Positions 43,634 through 53,254 of a DNA stretch of 64,000 bases are shown piece by piece. Under the pieces are notes generated by a model. That model did no database searches, was not told the DNA's origin, and saw only the letters and a program-made list of their open reading frames with translations. This DNA comes from Brasilonema sp. UFV-L1. Its GTDB lineage: Bacteria > Cyanobacteriota > Cyanobacteriia > Cyanobacteriales > Nostocaceae. A program made the position numbers and the translations under genes. How positions within the stretch are numbered: position 1 is the stretch's first letter; each line of letters begins with the position of its first letter. Where the stretch lies: contig NZ_QMEA01000047.1 of assembly GCF_012912105.1 (NCBI RefSeq), forward strand, positions 17,346 through 81,345, read 5' to 3'.

Positions 43634-44110
43634 ATGAACAAGTTTATTCCATTGATCATTAGCGGTGTCATCGCTATTGGTGCGGTTGGTTGCGAGGCTC
43701 CTTCAAGAACGAGTGCTGATGCTCCCTCAGGAACAAATGAAAACGTTAATCCTCCTGCACAAGACACTGCTCAGAAAACTCAAGAGGATGCCACTAGCCA
43801 AGTTCGTAAAGACCAAATAGAGTCTGATATCAGATCACGCGAACAACGTAATGATGCGACTGGTGGTGATGCTCAAAGAGACGATGATGATTTAGAGAGC
43901 GAAGTTCGCGGTAAATTAGAGGCAAATTTACCAGCCAGTCAATTAACAATTGACGCGGAAGAAGGTGCTGTAACAGTAGCAGGAACAGTTCCAACACAAG
44001 AACAACTCAATAAAATCCCCACTTTGGCACAAGAGATTAAAGGTGTCAAAAGTGTGAAGGTGAATGCAAAAGTTGCTCCAGCACAACCTGAATCAAAAAC
44101 AAATAACTAA
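43634..44110 (+). CDS. BON domain lipoprotein
   Basis: The 158-residue product has a lipoprotein signal peptide (IAIGAVGC, lipidated Cys20) and a long acidic, Gln/Asp-rich low-complexity linker (residues ~25-90). A C-terminal BON domain follows (LESEVRGKLEANLPASQLTI, GAVTVAGTVPTQEQLNKI, GVKSVKVNAKV). BON domains bind phospholipid or pore proteins and occur in osmotic-shock proteins such as OsmY. GGAGAG precedes the ATG. Location after the YflT-like gene suggests an envelope-stress context. A strong terminator follows. Confidence 0.85.
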   Translation: MNKFIPLIISGVIAIGAVGCEAPSRTSADAPSGTNENVNPPAQDTAQKTQEDATSQVRKDQIESDIRSREQRNDATGGDAQRDDDDLESEVRGKLEANLPASQLTIDAEEGAVTVAGTVPTQEQLNKIPTLAQEIKGVKSVKVNAKVAPAQPESKTNN

Positions 44111-44765
44111 GCTCAGTAGTGAGTTTTGTCAAATCTTGCATGAAGTGAAAAACCGGGTTTCTTGAGAATACCTGCTTGTGTAAACCTTAATTTTTGGTTC
44201 AGAAACCCGGTTTTTTGAGTCTTGTTAAGAATGCTGCAAGATATCAGTTTTGTCACTTATACCGATTTGAAAAAAGAATGCGACAGATACACATTCCCAA
44301 ACCCAAGTTTCGTCTCGGCTTTCTTTATTTTGAATTTTGAATTTTGAATTTTGAATTGGTATTATGGGGTTGTATGCAGCATATTGCAAGCTTTGTAAAT
44401 GACAAAGAGCAAGCTCTAAAAACCAGACTGTAAGCCCTTTTGATTTCTGCCGGCAAAGCTTTGGAGTAGGCATAGTTATTCAGCTTTAAGTATCTACCAA
44501 CTGAAAAATGAACGCTCGCATTTTTATAGAAAATAAAGGAATGCGAGCGCTCCTCATATGTTGGAAGTCTTAATAGCTGGTAGAGTCAGCTTTTAAAAAT
44601 TCCGAAATCTAAGTACTACATTTCATAAATTCGTATCACAACGTCGGGCTTGTAGTTGTGCTTAAGCGCTCAAGCGCAACGCCTGAACTATTACGCTACA
44701 AACTTGTGCAATGTTGTACTAAACAAGATTTGCTGAAGTACTTTCTGGGTATAGAAAGGCTAAAT
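44111..44765. other. Gene-free stretch with hairpin and microrepeats
   Basis: Besides the hairpin at 44148-44215 there is a run of TTTGAATT units at about 44330-44356. A GC-richer palindromic repeat lies around 44640-44710 (GCTTAAGCGCTCAAGCGC). No gene is seen. Confidence 0.55.
44148..44215 (+). terminator. 15-bp hairpin after the BON lipoprotein gene
   Basis: AAAAACCGGGTTTCT at 44148-44162 pairs with AGAAACCCGGTTTTT at 44201-44215 and is followed by T and GAG. It lies 37 bp past the stop. The CCGGGTTTCT hairpin is also a widespread Nostocales repeat. Confidence 0.7.
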
Positions 44766-46115
44766 TTAGGCTCGCTTTTGCATACGCCACTGCTTCTGAG
44801 TGAGTATGTAAAGGGCAATGATGAGTAACACAAAAGGCGTTATTGTTGTTGGCTCCGGTACCTTCTTGACTTCCTGTCCAGGTACAGGCCCACCAGAAGG
44901 AGTAGACGGTACTTCTATGATTTGACTGTTGTCACCAGGAGAACCGCCGCCTGAAGGAGGAAGAGACTCACCACCAGAGGGAGGTGTAGCAACAACAGGT
45001 GATGTATTTGGGACAATAGTCGATGCTTGAGCAGATGAGCTATCTCCACCACCACCACCAAAGGCAAGTAGAAGTAATAGTAAAGCCACCACGCCACCAC
45101 CAGCAAGCCAGCCCGTCGGAAAAGAACTCCCATTCCCTTGTGGAACGACAGCAACTTCAGCCAGGATGGGAGAAAGCTCGACGTTCATTGCATCTGGCTC
45201 TAACGCTGTAGCTTCCAACGAAATAACATCTCCAGCAATAGCTTCTGCAGTAAACCAATTATCTGGATAAGCAGCAAAATCCGTTGGAGGAATACCAACA
45301 TTTGGACGTCCGAACTTTGCTGTTTCTGGTGAATAAGGTATCGAGAGGTCTGTGAGAATCGTCTCTTTGAGAGACTCTTCATTTCCAGACTTCAACACAC
45401 GCATCGAATCGGAAAATTTCTGGGAGTAAAACTTGGTTAACTCTGGCGCTAAACCTAAAGATTCAATCTGCTGCTGAGCATTGGGAATTTTTGCCACCTC
45501 CTCAAGTAACAGACGCCCATAAGCGTATTTCAAATCTAGTAGGCCATGACGTCCATCAAGTGAGTTTCCACTACCTTCTGGTTTCCAGTAAAAGTTTTGG
45601 GTCACCTGTCCCAAGCCTTCTTGTGGAGTCTGACTGACTGTTTGCTCAAGAAGATAGCGATACCCATCCACGATATCGGGGTTGCCGTTCTGCCAGAATG
45701 AGGCGTAGGGTATTTCAGCCAGATTAGGATCGTTCCCGTAAAAGGCAGCAAAATTCTGGTAGTTTTCTTCCCCCCCAGCTGCTTTCATCAGCAACTGCTG
45801 ACGGCTCGGTCCACCATTTGACTCAAGTAATTTCTCAAAGACTGCGCCTGCTTTGTTACAAGCGGCACCAAATCCCACACTACATGCAGGAATAGCTCGC
45901 ATTTGATTTAAAGGACGCCCCGATACTTGATACCGAAGATAGTTTTGCTCCAGTCCTGGTTGGATTCCATGCTTTCCAACGTTCAACTGAGCAGAAGCAG
46001 ATTCAGATGTATTGAGTACAGTTGCAAAAGACGATAAGGATGATAAAGTAACCGCGATCGTCTTAACTTTTGACTTCAAGGGATTGACCTCCAACAAGTA
46101 ATTTTGAATGCGCAT
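44766..46115 (-). CDS. PEP-CTERM sorted exported protein
   Basis: The 449-residue protein has an N-terminal signal-like stretch (residues ~15-42, ending ASA). An exported domain without a known family follows (~45-320; GLEQNYLRYQVSGRPLNQM, NPDIVDGYRYLLEQT). There is an unusual internal hydrophobic run followed by glycines (VVALLLLLLAFGGGGG, ~345-360) and a Pro/Ser/Gly-rich linker. The C-terminal PEP-CTERM signal is VPEPTTITPFVLLIIALYIL plus basic residues. Such signals are processed by exosortase. The gene lies 2 bp after the upstream secreted-protein gene, clearly an operon. Confidence 0.7.
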   Translation of the reverse strand: MRIQNYLLEVNPLKSKVKTIAVTLSSLSSFATVLNTSESASAQLNVGKHGIQPGLEQNYLRYQVSGRPLNQMRAIPACSVGFGAACNKAGAVFEKLLESNGGPSRQQLLMKAAGGEENYQNFAAFYGNDPNLAEIPYASFWQNGNPDIVDGYRYLLEQTVSQTPQEGLGQVTQNFYWKPEGSGNSLDGRHGLLDLKYAYGRLLLEEVAKIPNAQQQIESLGLAPELTKFYSQKFSDSMRVLKSGNEESLKETILTDLSIPYSPETAKFGRPNVGIPPTDFAAYPDNWFTAEAIAGDVISLEATALEPDAMNVELSPILAEVAVVPQGNGSSFPTGWLAGGGVVALLLLLLAFGGGGGDSSSAQASTIVPNTSPVVATPPSGGESLPPSGGGSPGDNSQIIEVPSTPSGGPVPGQEVKKVPEPTTITPFVLLIIALYILTQKQWRMQKRA

Positions 46116-46117
46116 TA

Positions 46118-46750
46118 TCAGACAGCAGAAGACGATAAATTCTGAGGTGAATTAATGTTAATCGTGATTGCTGTCCCCTTTAGTTTTCCACCTGTGACAG
46201 GATGGTACACAACAACTCCACCGCTTGGTTGATCAAAAAGATAACCACGATTAGAGAGTTGTATCTTACCTTGCTTCACAAGCGAAAAGAACGCTTCCAG
46301 ATATCTGCGTATACTTTCACGGTTCCCTTGATTTGTCTTGGTATGCTTCTCTATGAGCATCATGAACAAGTCTAAACTGCGGTTGGTTTGCCCTTCAACG
46401 AGAATACCGCCCTCCAGGAAAGAGCTAGCCACAAGCTTTCCATTTATTTGTTGGACTTTAAAGAGGGTGTAATAACGTCCTTGCTTCCTAGAATCATTTC
46501 CATAACAAGTCCACGAACCATCTGGGTTCGGTGTAAAACCTTGCTGTCCTAAATAAGAAAGTGGAGAGCTACTTTGCTCACTAACCGGCGGAGGCAACAA
46601 ATTTTCCACTGTATCAGAAGAGCAAATTCTCTGTGCCGTTTCTTGTTGGGGAACTGTTGGTGCCTCTTGCGCTCTTACCAAGTCAGACATCATAGTAACC
46701 GCACATATAGAAATAACGAATGTACTAAATAAACGAGCTATTATATTCAT
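46118..46750 (-). CDS. Hypothetical secreted protein, operon with the PEP-CTERM gene
   Basis: The 210-residue protein has a signal peptide (residues 1-27, IARLFSTFVISICAVTMM, then SDLVRAQE). The mature part has one Cys pair candidate and the segment GFTPNPDGSWTCYGNDSRKQG, with a C-terminal beta-like portion (GGVVVYHPVTGGKLKGTAIT). It is not recognised. It precedes the PEP-CTERM gene by 2 bp on the same strand. The two proteins probably work together outside the cell. Confidence 0.65.
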   Translation of the reverse strand: MNIIARLFSTFVISICAVTMMSDLVRAQEAPTVPQQETAQRICSSDTVENLLPPPVSEQSSSPLSYLGQQGFTPNPDGSWTCYGNDSRKQGRYYTLFKVQQINGKLVASSFLEGGILVEGQTNRSLDLFMMLIEKHTKTNQGNRESIRRYLEAFFSLVKQGKIQLSNRGYLFDQPSGGVVVYHPVTGGKLKGTAITININSPQNLSSSAV

Positions 46751-47580
46751 GTTTTTTACCGATCTTTAGTTATAAGTTATTTGAGAATCCCTTTTCTCAA
46801 AGGAAATCTTTAATTTATTTCTTCGTATCTAGATACAATTATTCAGACATTGCTTCCAGATTTAGATAAAGTCCCTATAAATATTTAAAAAGAATCTATG
46901 AAATAAGCTCCGTTCATAAGAATAATAGAATTTTTTAATATTTTTTATAGATAGGAATAACGAACGAGTATGCTACCCAAATTCCTCCTTGTTTACCTTG
47001 GAGCTATTGGTAACAAGGCTTTTTGTTATTTTTCTCATAGAGAAACTTCTTAGAATACCTGATAATTAATAGGTGTTTTTACTCTTTTGAACTGAGTTAA
47101 CTTCTTGTTAACCCAAATCTGATTTGTGAAGCAAATTTAAAATTATTGTAAAGTTATTCATTTTGGTAGTTTTGCACTGTATGTATAACTTACCCTTGAT
47201 CAGAAATTTCTACAGGATATCCATATGTGAGCGTCTCAGAACTCTATCGCGGGAAGATTGATGTTCGTTCAACAGATACTACTTATGCAGTTTAAAGAGT
47301 CTAGGTTTGAGTCATTATAGTTTTGGGTAAAGTGACTATTGTTTGATGTTATAAAGTTTTTATAAATGACACGACTAACTTTGTTGCTGTTCTTACTATT
47401 TACATACAGATGTCTAAAATCATGACATTTTGTTTGAGAAATGTAAACTTTAAAACTCATACTGATTAACCAGAATATTCGTATCAATTTCCTATACTAT
47501 AAGGCAGTGATCAAAATCACAATATGAATGTGCATCTGTGCATTGCCAGAAAAGCATTTTTTCGTTCAAAAAATGATAGG
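46751..47580. other. Long gene-free stretch
   Basis: No gene is seen. CCTTGTTTACC at 46987-46997 pairs with GGTAACAAGG at 47009-47018, followed by CTTTTTGTTATTTTTC. This is a terminator-like hairpin on the plus strand, without any annotated plus gene before it; a small RNA ending here is possible. The rest is AT-rich. Confidence 0.5.
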
Positions 47581-48759
47581 TTAATTATATTGAATTTCAA
47601 TACTACTCAAAGCTTTTACTAATTTCTCAATATGAGTTAATTGATGAGTTGCCATCAAAGAAATTCGTATTCGACTCGTAGGAACAGTCGGGGGACGAAT
47701 AGCAGGAGCAAAAATGTCAGCAGATTTTAGCTGTTGTCCAACTTTGAGCGCATCCCCCGCAGTTGGTAATTGAAAGCAGAGAATGGGTGAGGAGGAAGGT
47801 AGCAATTTCAGCTGGGGTAGTTGCTGTTGGATGAACTGTTTGAGTTGAGCGACATTCTGCCACAATTGGATGCGACGTTGTGGTTCTTGCTGTACGATTT
47901 TTATTGCTGTTAGTGCCGCTGCACTTGCACAACTTGAAAGCGCTGTGGTGTAAATCCAAGTCGGTGCGCGATTTCGCAAAAAGTCTATCATAGCTGTACT
48001 CCCAGCTACGTACCCGCCTAGACTACCCAAAGCTTTACTCAAAGTGCCAATTTGAATTAACTGCTTTGGTGTACATCCAAAATGTTCTACGCATCCAGCG
48101 CCAGTGTTCCCTAGAACCCCGGTAGCGTGCGCTTCATCAATGAGCAGCATACAACTAAATTCTTCGGCTATCTCTAACAGTGCTGGCAAAGGACATAAAT
48201 CACCATCCATGCTGAAGACGCTATCAGTGATGATCAGACAACGTCGATAGTTTTGCCTTTGTTGACTCAGTTTAGTTCTTAATGCTTCAACATCACAATG
48301 AGGATATTCAATAATAGTTGCACCACTCAGGATTGCGCCATTTTTCAAACTAGAATGATTGTACTGGTCAGAGAAAATCAAATCACGCTTGCCAACAAGA
48401 GCAGTTATTGTCCCTAGATTTGCGAGATAGCCAGAGCTAAAAACTATAGCATCTTCTGTTTGTTTGAGTGATGCGATCGCCTTTTCTAATTCTCTGTGTA
48501 TTTCTCTGTGTCCACTGAGTAATCTAGAACCAGTGCTACCCGTACCCAATTCTTGGACAGCGGTCGTTGCTGCTGCTATCAAGCGTTCATCCCCTGCCAA
48601 TCCCAAGTAGTCATTACTGGCAAAATTAATCACCTCTCGTCCTTCCAAAAAGACTGTTGCTCCTGGAAGACCGTGGATTGTTTGTACTGAGCGATACCAG
48701 TCAGCACGGTGAATTGTAGTCAGAGATTCTTCTATCCAAGCGTAAGGGTTTGTAGGCAC
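47581..48759 (-). CDS. bioF: 8-amino-7-oxononanoate synthase
   Basis: The 392-residue PLP enzyme starts with GTG. It has the alpha-oxoamine synthase layout: [53 protein letters not shown] and [17 protein letters not shown] with the PLP lysine in LSKALG. It condenses pimeloyl-ACP/CoA with L-alanine in biotin synthesis. Related 2-amino-3-ketobutyrate ligases share the fold, but GTGSTGSRL and overall length fit BioF. It stands alone. Confidence 0.9.
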   Translation of the reverse strand: MPTNPYAWIEESLTTIHRADWYRSVQTIHGLPGATVFLEGREVINFASNDYLGLAGDERLIAAATTAVQELGTGSTGSRLLSGHREIHRELEKAIASLKQTEDAIVFSSGYLANLGTITALVGKRDLIFSDQYNHSSLKNGAILSGATIIEYPHCDVEALRTKLSQQRQNYRRCLIITDSVFSMDGDLCPLPALLEIAEEFSCMLLIDEAHATGVLGNTGAGCVEHFGCTPKQLIQIGTLSKALGSLGGYVAGSTAMIDFLRNRAPTWIYTTALSSCASAAALTAIKIVQQEPQRRIQLWQNVAQLKQFIQQQLPQLKLLPSSSPILCFQLPTAGDALKVGQQLKSADIFAPAIRPPTVPTSRIRISLMATHQLTHIEKLVKALSSIEIQYN

Positions 48760-49078
48760 GGTAGAGAAGTCAGGGAAGTTGTTTTTTCTTTTCTATGATA
48801 GAGACTCGGTGTAATGATGACTTGTGGCATCTACCTTTTCACTGTTTGTAGGTGGAGTGCGATACGCCGGAGGCATTAAGCAAAGCTTACTGTGGTTCTG
48901 CACGGCGAGAAAGCTGGAGCATCGCCAGTTACAGATTTGACATCTTTATTCATCATAGAGGCCCAAAGCGCGAATTTTCAAAACGTCCTGATTTCAGACT
49001 CCATATTCATTTTTTTATCTCAATTCTTACATTCCTATTATGAAAACTTTACTTTATTTAGACAATTTTTATGCATGA
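48760..49078. other. Gene-free stretch with a dispersed repeat
   Basis: At 48852-48935 there is a GC-rich block (GATACGCCGGAGGC, GGAGCATCGCCAGTTAC) with the look of the dispersed repeats of these genomes. It produces two short spurious frames. No gene is seen. Confidence 0.5.
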
Positions 49079-49384
49079 TTATTCAATCTTGTCTATAACC
49101 AGTAAAGTTGCTTTTCCTTCAACTCTAGCGCGATGTTTGGTTTTGGCAGGAACTATAAAAAGCTCATTGGTATTCAGTGTATGCGTTCCGTCTTCAGTAT
49201 CAAGATGAACGATACCTGAAATGACATAAAAGAACTCATCACTTGCATTGTGTGAATGCCAATTTGCTGTTATGTCCTGCATCACTCTGAAGCGAACGTT
49301 ATTGCCATTTATTTGACTAATGTTAAAGCTTTTCCAGCTTTCGGTAATGCCATTTCCCAAGTTCTTGAGGTTATATTTTTCCAT
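49079..49384 (-). CDS. Small cupin protein
   Basis: The ATG at 49384 has AAAGGTGG about five bases upstream; a longer frame from 49429 adds an unlikely lead. The 101-residue single cupin has metal motif 1 in NWHSHNASDEFFYVISG and motif 2 in VPAKTKHRAR. Such short cupins are often isomerases, dioxygenases or ligand sensors. It is alone and unassigned; compare with the larger cupin at 6015-6470, which is unrelated in detail. Confidence 0.75.
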   Translation of the reverse strand: MEKYNLKNLGNGITESWKSFNISQINGNNVRFRVMQDITANWHSHNASDEFFYVISGIVHLDTEDGTHTLNTNELFIVPAKTKHRARVEGKATLLVIDKIE

Positions 49385-49682
49385 TTTCCACCTTTTATAT
49401 CCATTATTTCGGTATACTATCTTCATCAAAGATAAACTCTTTTAAAGAACGTTTGAAAACTCAGTTTGATTGTAAAAAGCTCTCAAGGCGTAAGACTTTG
49501 TTTGTGTGGAAAGAGATACCTTAACACAACGGCAATCAGCGCGAGAACTCAACACCGATGGTGACACAGTGCTATGCAGTTACCAAAAAATTTTGGTTTT
49601 TAAATTTGGGATGGTTCAGATTTTGCCTGGGAATACTGATTGTATTCAATCTCAAATCTAGAATCTAAACTTCTCTTAAACA

Positions 49683-50435
49683 ATGGTAGTATTAACCACA
49701 CAAAAACCGATTGATAAGTTTGTTGTCCCGGCTGAAAACAGCGAAAGAAAAGACCATAATCATAGTATCGGGGCAATGGTGCAATTGCGCTCTGTGTCAA
49801 AAATCTATACTAATGGCTATCATGCTCTTGTCAACATAAATTTAGAAGTCAAAAAGGGTGAATTTTTGTTTCTCACAGGACCAAGTGGTTCTGGTAAATC
49901 CACGTTTTTAAAACTGTTGTATGGCGATGAGTTACCAACACAAGGAGATGTGATTGTTAATGAGTCTCATGTTACAGCAATGAGAGGCGATCGCCTCTCA
50001 TTTTTTCGGCGACGCATTGGTGTTGTGTTTCAAGACTATAAGCTGATTCCTCGGCGCACAGTGGCGGAAAATGTGAGTGTTGTGCTCAAAGCCCAAGGAT
50101 ATACGCGCAAGGAAATTCAACGGCGTTTAGAACCAAGTTTAAAACTGGTAGGTTTATACTCTAAAGCAGATTGCTTTCCAGAGCACCTTTCTGGTGGAGA
50201 GCAACAACGAGTCGCTATTGCACGGGCAATCGTGGGAACACCACCTATCATTTTAGCTGATGAGCCAACTGGAAATCTAGATCCAGAAAATTCTTGGCAA
50301 GTGATCCAGATTTTCCAAAAGTTAAACTCTTTTGGAGTGACGGTGATTGTGACAACTCACGATGAACAGCTTGTTCGCAGCTGTCATCATCCGGTGGTAC
50401 AAATCCAAGATGGGCAACTTTCTCAAAAAAGCTAA
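49683..50435 (+). CDS. ftsE: FtsE-like ABC transporter ATP-binding protein
   Basis: The 250-residue ATPase has an N-terminal extension (~30 residues) before the core. Walker A is GPSGSGKST, the Q-loop [10 protein letters not shown], the signature [15 protein letters not shown], Walker [12 protein letters not shown], and the switch His lies in VTTHDEQL. The motifs [19 protein letters not shown] and PTQGDVIVN follow FtsE. FtsE works with FtsX at the septum, controlling peptidoglycan hydrolysis; no ftsX is nearby. An alternative start is the ATG before [11 protein letters not shown] MacB/LolD-type role cannot be excluded. Confidence 0.8.
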   Translation: MVVLTTQKPIDKFVVPAENSERKDHNHSIGAMVQLRSVSKIYTNGYHALVNINLEVKKGEFLFLTGPSGSGKSTFLKLLYGDELPTQGDVIVNESHVTAMRGDRLSFFRRRIGVVFQDYKLIPRRTVAENVSVVLKAQGYTRKEIQRRLEPSLKLVGLYSKADCFPEHLSGGEQQRVAIARAIVGTPPIILADEPTGNLDPENSWQVIQIFQKLNSFGVTVIVTTHDEQLVRSCHHPVVQIQDGQLSQKS

Positions 50436-50506
50436 GTGGGGGAATGTGGGTTCAAAAACAGAGATTATGGCGATTCTTGTTTAAATTAAATACACAAAGC
50501 CTAAGC

Positions 50507-50531
50507 AGAGACGTTCCGCCAGAACGTCTCT
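50507..50531. terminator. AGAGACGTTC palindrome after ftsE
   Basis: AGAGACGTTC at 50507-50516 and GAACGTCTCT at 50522-50531 form a 10-bp hairpin with CGCCA loop 72 bp after ftsE. It can terminate transcription but is also a dispersed repeat. Confidence 0.5.
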
Positions 50532-50612
50532 ACTTAAACCTTTATGCCTTGGGCCAAACAAAAGATACAAGCCGACGCCACTTGCTTTAGCAAGAGAGTT
50601 AATAATTCTACT

Positions 50613-50912
50613 CTAGGCGCTACCTGTAAAGCCAACTTCGGGAAATTTTAACTGGGCTTCAGCCATTGGACGGTTTCTACCTTCCTCTTGCCAATAGTTA
50701 ATCACTTCTGTAGCTTTATTGAGCAACTCCACTCGATCTAGTTCACTAATCCAGTGTTTTGACTCTAGCTCTTTTTTTAACTCTTCCCAGGCATCATTCC
50801 TTGGCCAGAAAAAGTACTTAGTCAAAGGGCTTGTGCCTTTGCCTACAACTTGATCAACTGCCAAGGCAACGTTTTCATCTAGCCACAGTATTTTTAAAAT
50901 AAATTTGGACAA
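50613..50912 (-). CDS. Plastid-type 30S ribosomal protein PSRP-3/Ycf65
   Basis: I choose the TTG at 50912: GGAGG lies five bases upstream and the product begins (M)[18 protein letters not shown], the family's standard start. The frame from GTG 50942 adds ten unlike residues. The 99-residue protein has [36 protein letters not shown] and WQEEGRN, all typical of PSRP-3, a small-subunit ribosomal protein of cyanobacteria and chloroplasts. The gene is single. Confidence 0.88.
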   Translation of the reverse strand: MSKFILKILWLDENVALAVDQVVGKGTSPLTKYFFWPRNDAWEELKKELESKHWISELDRVELLNKATEVINYWQEEGRNRPMAEAQLKFPEVGFTGSA

Positions 50913-51075
50913 TCGCACCTCCGGGGAGTATCCGGGTAACACTCACTAACTTTGCGATCGCTTATTCTAACGCAATATCTACTAGCTTTCCAAACAGAAA
51001 ATGTAAAGTCGGGAATCAACAGTGCGTACAACGAATGAAATGTTAAACCATAAAAGAAAAATTTTTGACCTGTTG

Positions 51076-51124
51076 TGACTATTGACTATTGACTATTGAC
51101 TCTTGACTAATGACTAATGACTAG
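51076..51124. repeat. Heptanucleotide tandem repeat (TGACTAT)
   Basis: Seven units of seven bases run TGACTAT three times, TGACTCT, TGACTAA twice and TGACTAG. This is the STRR type known in heterocystous cyanobacteria. It ends 26 bp before the HAD gene start. Confidence 0.85.
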
Positions 51125-51150
51125 TAACTCCTCTAAAATCTCCGCGTTCT

Positions 51151-51978
51151 ATGACTGAAAAACTCTTACCAAAGGCGATGGTCATTTTCGATATTGACGG
51201 TGTTGTGCGCGATGTCAGTAATTCTTATCGACGAGCGATCGCAGATACTGTAGAGCATTTTACACAAGGAGCGTATCGCCCAACACCACTCGACATAGAT
51301 CGGCTCAAGTCTGAAGGTACCTGGAATAATGATTGGGAAGCTTCTCAAGAATTCATTTACCGCTATTTTGAAACTTTATCTTTTTCGCGTGAGCAACTAC
51401 AGCTCGATTACAACACCATTGTCGCCTTTTTTCAATCGCGTTATCGAGGATCTGACCCCCACAAATTCACAGGATATATTTGCAATGAACCATTATTGCT
51501 ACACTCGAGATATCTAGAGGAACTTACAAAAGCTGATATTTCCTGGGGATTTTTCAGTGGTGCAACTCGTGCTTCTGCGACTTATATTTTAGAAAAACGC
51601 CTCGGTTTGAAGTCTCCAGTATTAATCGCAATGGAAGATGCACCAGGTAAACCAGATCCCACTGGACTTTTTGCAACTGTTCGTTTGTTAGAGTCTTCTG
51701 GCACTAAAAATATTGACAAATTAACACCAGTAGTCTACGTGGGAGATACAGTAGCTGATATGTACACGGTAGAGAAAGCGCGTTTGAAGGAACCCTCTCG
51801 GATTTGGATTGGTGTTGGTATTTTACCTCCTCATGTACAGCAGATTGTAGCGCGTCGGGATGCGTATGCGGAGAAATTGATAGACGCGGGAGCATTTATG
51901 GTTTTCAAGAATGTCCAACACCTGAGTCCGTTTAGAATTGAGGAACTACTGAACGAAACAGGTTTTAGACAAGTGTAG
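51151..51978 (+). CDS. HAD superfamily phosphatase (TIGR01548-like)
   Basis: The 275-residue protein has HAD motif I VIFDIDGVVRD with two catalytic Asp, a cap domain (residues ~20-110), motif II FFSGATRASA, motif III Lys in GLKSPVLIAMEDAPGKPDP and motif IV VVYVGDTVADM. The layout fits the HAD-IA cyanobacterial family annotated as hydrolase near histidinol phosphatase. The substrate is not known. The next gene, tab2-like, follows 83 bp downstream on the same strand. Confidence 0.82.
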   Translation: MTEKLLPKAMVIFDIDGVVRDVSNSYRRAIADTVEHFTQGAYRPTPLDIDRLKSEGTWNNDWEASQEFIYRYFETLSFSREQLQLDYNTIVAFFQSRYRGSDPHKFTGYICNEPLLLHSRYLEELTKADISWGFFSGATRASATYILEKRLGLKSPVLIAMEDAPGKPDPTGLFATVRLLESSGTKNIDKLTPVVYVGDTVADMYTVEKARLKEPSRIWIGVGILPPHVQQIVARRDAYAEKLIDAGAFMVFKNVQHLSPFRIEELLNETGFRQV

Positions 51979-52061
51979 GTGATATTTTGTGAGGGTAAGA
52001 GTGCAAGCTTTTTGTGCTTCCATCCCTCAAGTTTCATAATTTAGTCTGATGCGTGCATCTC

Positions 52062-52853
52062 ATGAAAATTTGGCAAGCTGATTTTTATCGTCGTCCGCAA
52101 ACAGAAGCATCTGGACAAGTGATGTGGGAGTTGCTGATTTGTGATCCAACGCGCAGTTTTGAGTATCAAGCAACATGTCCCCAGTCACAAGCTTCTTCAA
52201 GTTGGGTAGCGTCTGAAGTTGAAAAAGCCGCGCTTGAACAACTACCAGATATCATTCAAGTTTTTCGTCCTCAGTCTTTGAGTTTAATAGAACAAGCTGG
52301 ACGTAGTTTAGGCATTTGTGTTGAACCAACTCGTCGTACTTTGGCGTTAAAACAGTGGTTGCAAGAAAAGCAATATCCTGTATTCTTGGACAAACCACCC
52401 CCAATGCCATTACCAGAAAATCTTTGGGGAGAAGAATGGCGTTTTGCTTCGCTGAGTGCTGGTGATTTGGTACAGGTGTTTAGCGATCGCCCGATTCCTA
52501 TTTTAGAAATGCCAGAATATCTCCTGCCTATCAATCTCGGTTTGGCATCAACAATACCCGTTCCTGGTGTCGTTATTTATGGTGGAAAAAAATCAATGCG
52601 TTTGGCGAGGTGGCTGCAAAAAGCTTATCCTGTGACATTGAATTACGTTGCTGGTGATAGTCATGGGTTAGTTTTAGAAGCTGGCTTAGTTGATAGGTGG
52701 ATTGTTGCCACATTTGAAGACAAAGAAGTCGCAGCTGCGGCTAAAGTTTATGAACAACGAAAGCAGCAAAGCCAGGGACTACATTTTTTATTAATACAAC
52801 CTGATGATTCAGGAATGACTTACAGCGGCTTTTGGTTATTACGTGAGGAGTAA
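52062..52853 (+). CDS. Tab2/Atab2-like RNA-binding protein
   Basis: The ATG at 52062 starts MKIWQADFYRRPQTEASGQV; a GTG three codons upstream is less likely. The 263-residue protein follows the Tab2/Atab2 family: WELLICDPTRSFEY, FRPQSLSLIEQAGRSLGI, PPPMPLPENLWGEEWRF, GLVLEAGLVDRWIVATF and the C-terminal HFLLIQPDDSGMTYSGFWLL. In algae and plants Tab2/Atab2 promotes translation of photosystem I psaB mRNA; in cyanobacteria the function is probably photosystem biogenesis. The psaK genes lie 34 kb away, so no direct linkage. Confidence 0.88.
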   Translation: MKIWQADFYRRPQTEASGQVMWELLICDPTRSFEYQATCPQSQASSSWVASEVEKAALEQLPDIIQVFRPQSLSLIEQAGRSLGICVEPTRRTLALKQWLQEKQYPVFLDKPPPMPLPENLWGEEWRFASLSAGDLVQVFSDRPIPILEMPEYLLPINLGLASTIPVPGVVIYGGKKSMRLARWLQKAYPVTLNYVAGDSHGLVLEAGLVDRWIVATFEDKEVAAAAKVYEQRKQQSQGLHFLLIQPDDSGMTYSGFWLLREE

Positions 52854-53254
52854 AAAACCTCGATTCAGAATTTCACCTCAGAGGATGTCTGAGATTTTTT
52901 GAGATTGACAATTACTTTTTACATAGAATATGCGATATCTTTATTTCTGTCTAACGGATGAAAAGTTTTGGAAAAAGAAATGTTATTTTCGGGAGAAATA
53001 TCAATAGTAAATTTTCCCGAAAACGACAACTTAGAAATTAAAGATTTGGCTTTCTATACTCAAAGTCTCTAAGGATATAATTGCTTGAGAGTTGATTCAT
53101 GAAGAGTGATTGTTCTTTCGAGTGACACAAATGAGTTACAATTCTATAAAATTTCTGTTTTTGCTGTCTTTTTTTGACTCAGATTTACGAAATTAACTCA
53201 GTTGACATTGTAGCAGCAAGTAGTATAAGGCAAAGTTATTAAAGCATAAAGCTG
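52854..53254. other. Gene-free stretch
   Basis: It contains the tab2 terminator at 52877-52899 and otherwise AT-rich DNA; the promoter of the phosphatase gene is expected at the right end. No further feature is seen. Confidence 0.5.
52877..52899 (+). terminator. Short rho-independent terminator after tab2
   Basis: CTCAGA, the loop GGATG-like region, TCTGAG and then ATTTTTT follow 24 bp after the stop. The stem is only six pairs, so it is moderate evidence. Confidence 0.45.

Noticed and set aside
47269..47487. 72-codon minus-strand frame between the PEP-CTERM pair and bioF
   Set aside because: AT-rich, no ribosome-binding site, no recognisable motif.
51076..51124. Short regular repeats, possible CRISPR
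   Set aside because: Units are 7 bp without spacers; this is a heptanucleotide STRR.
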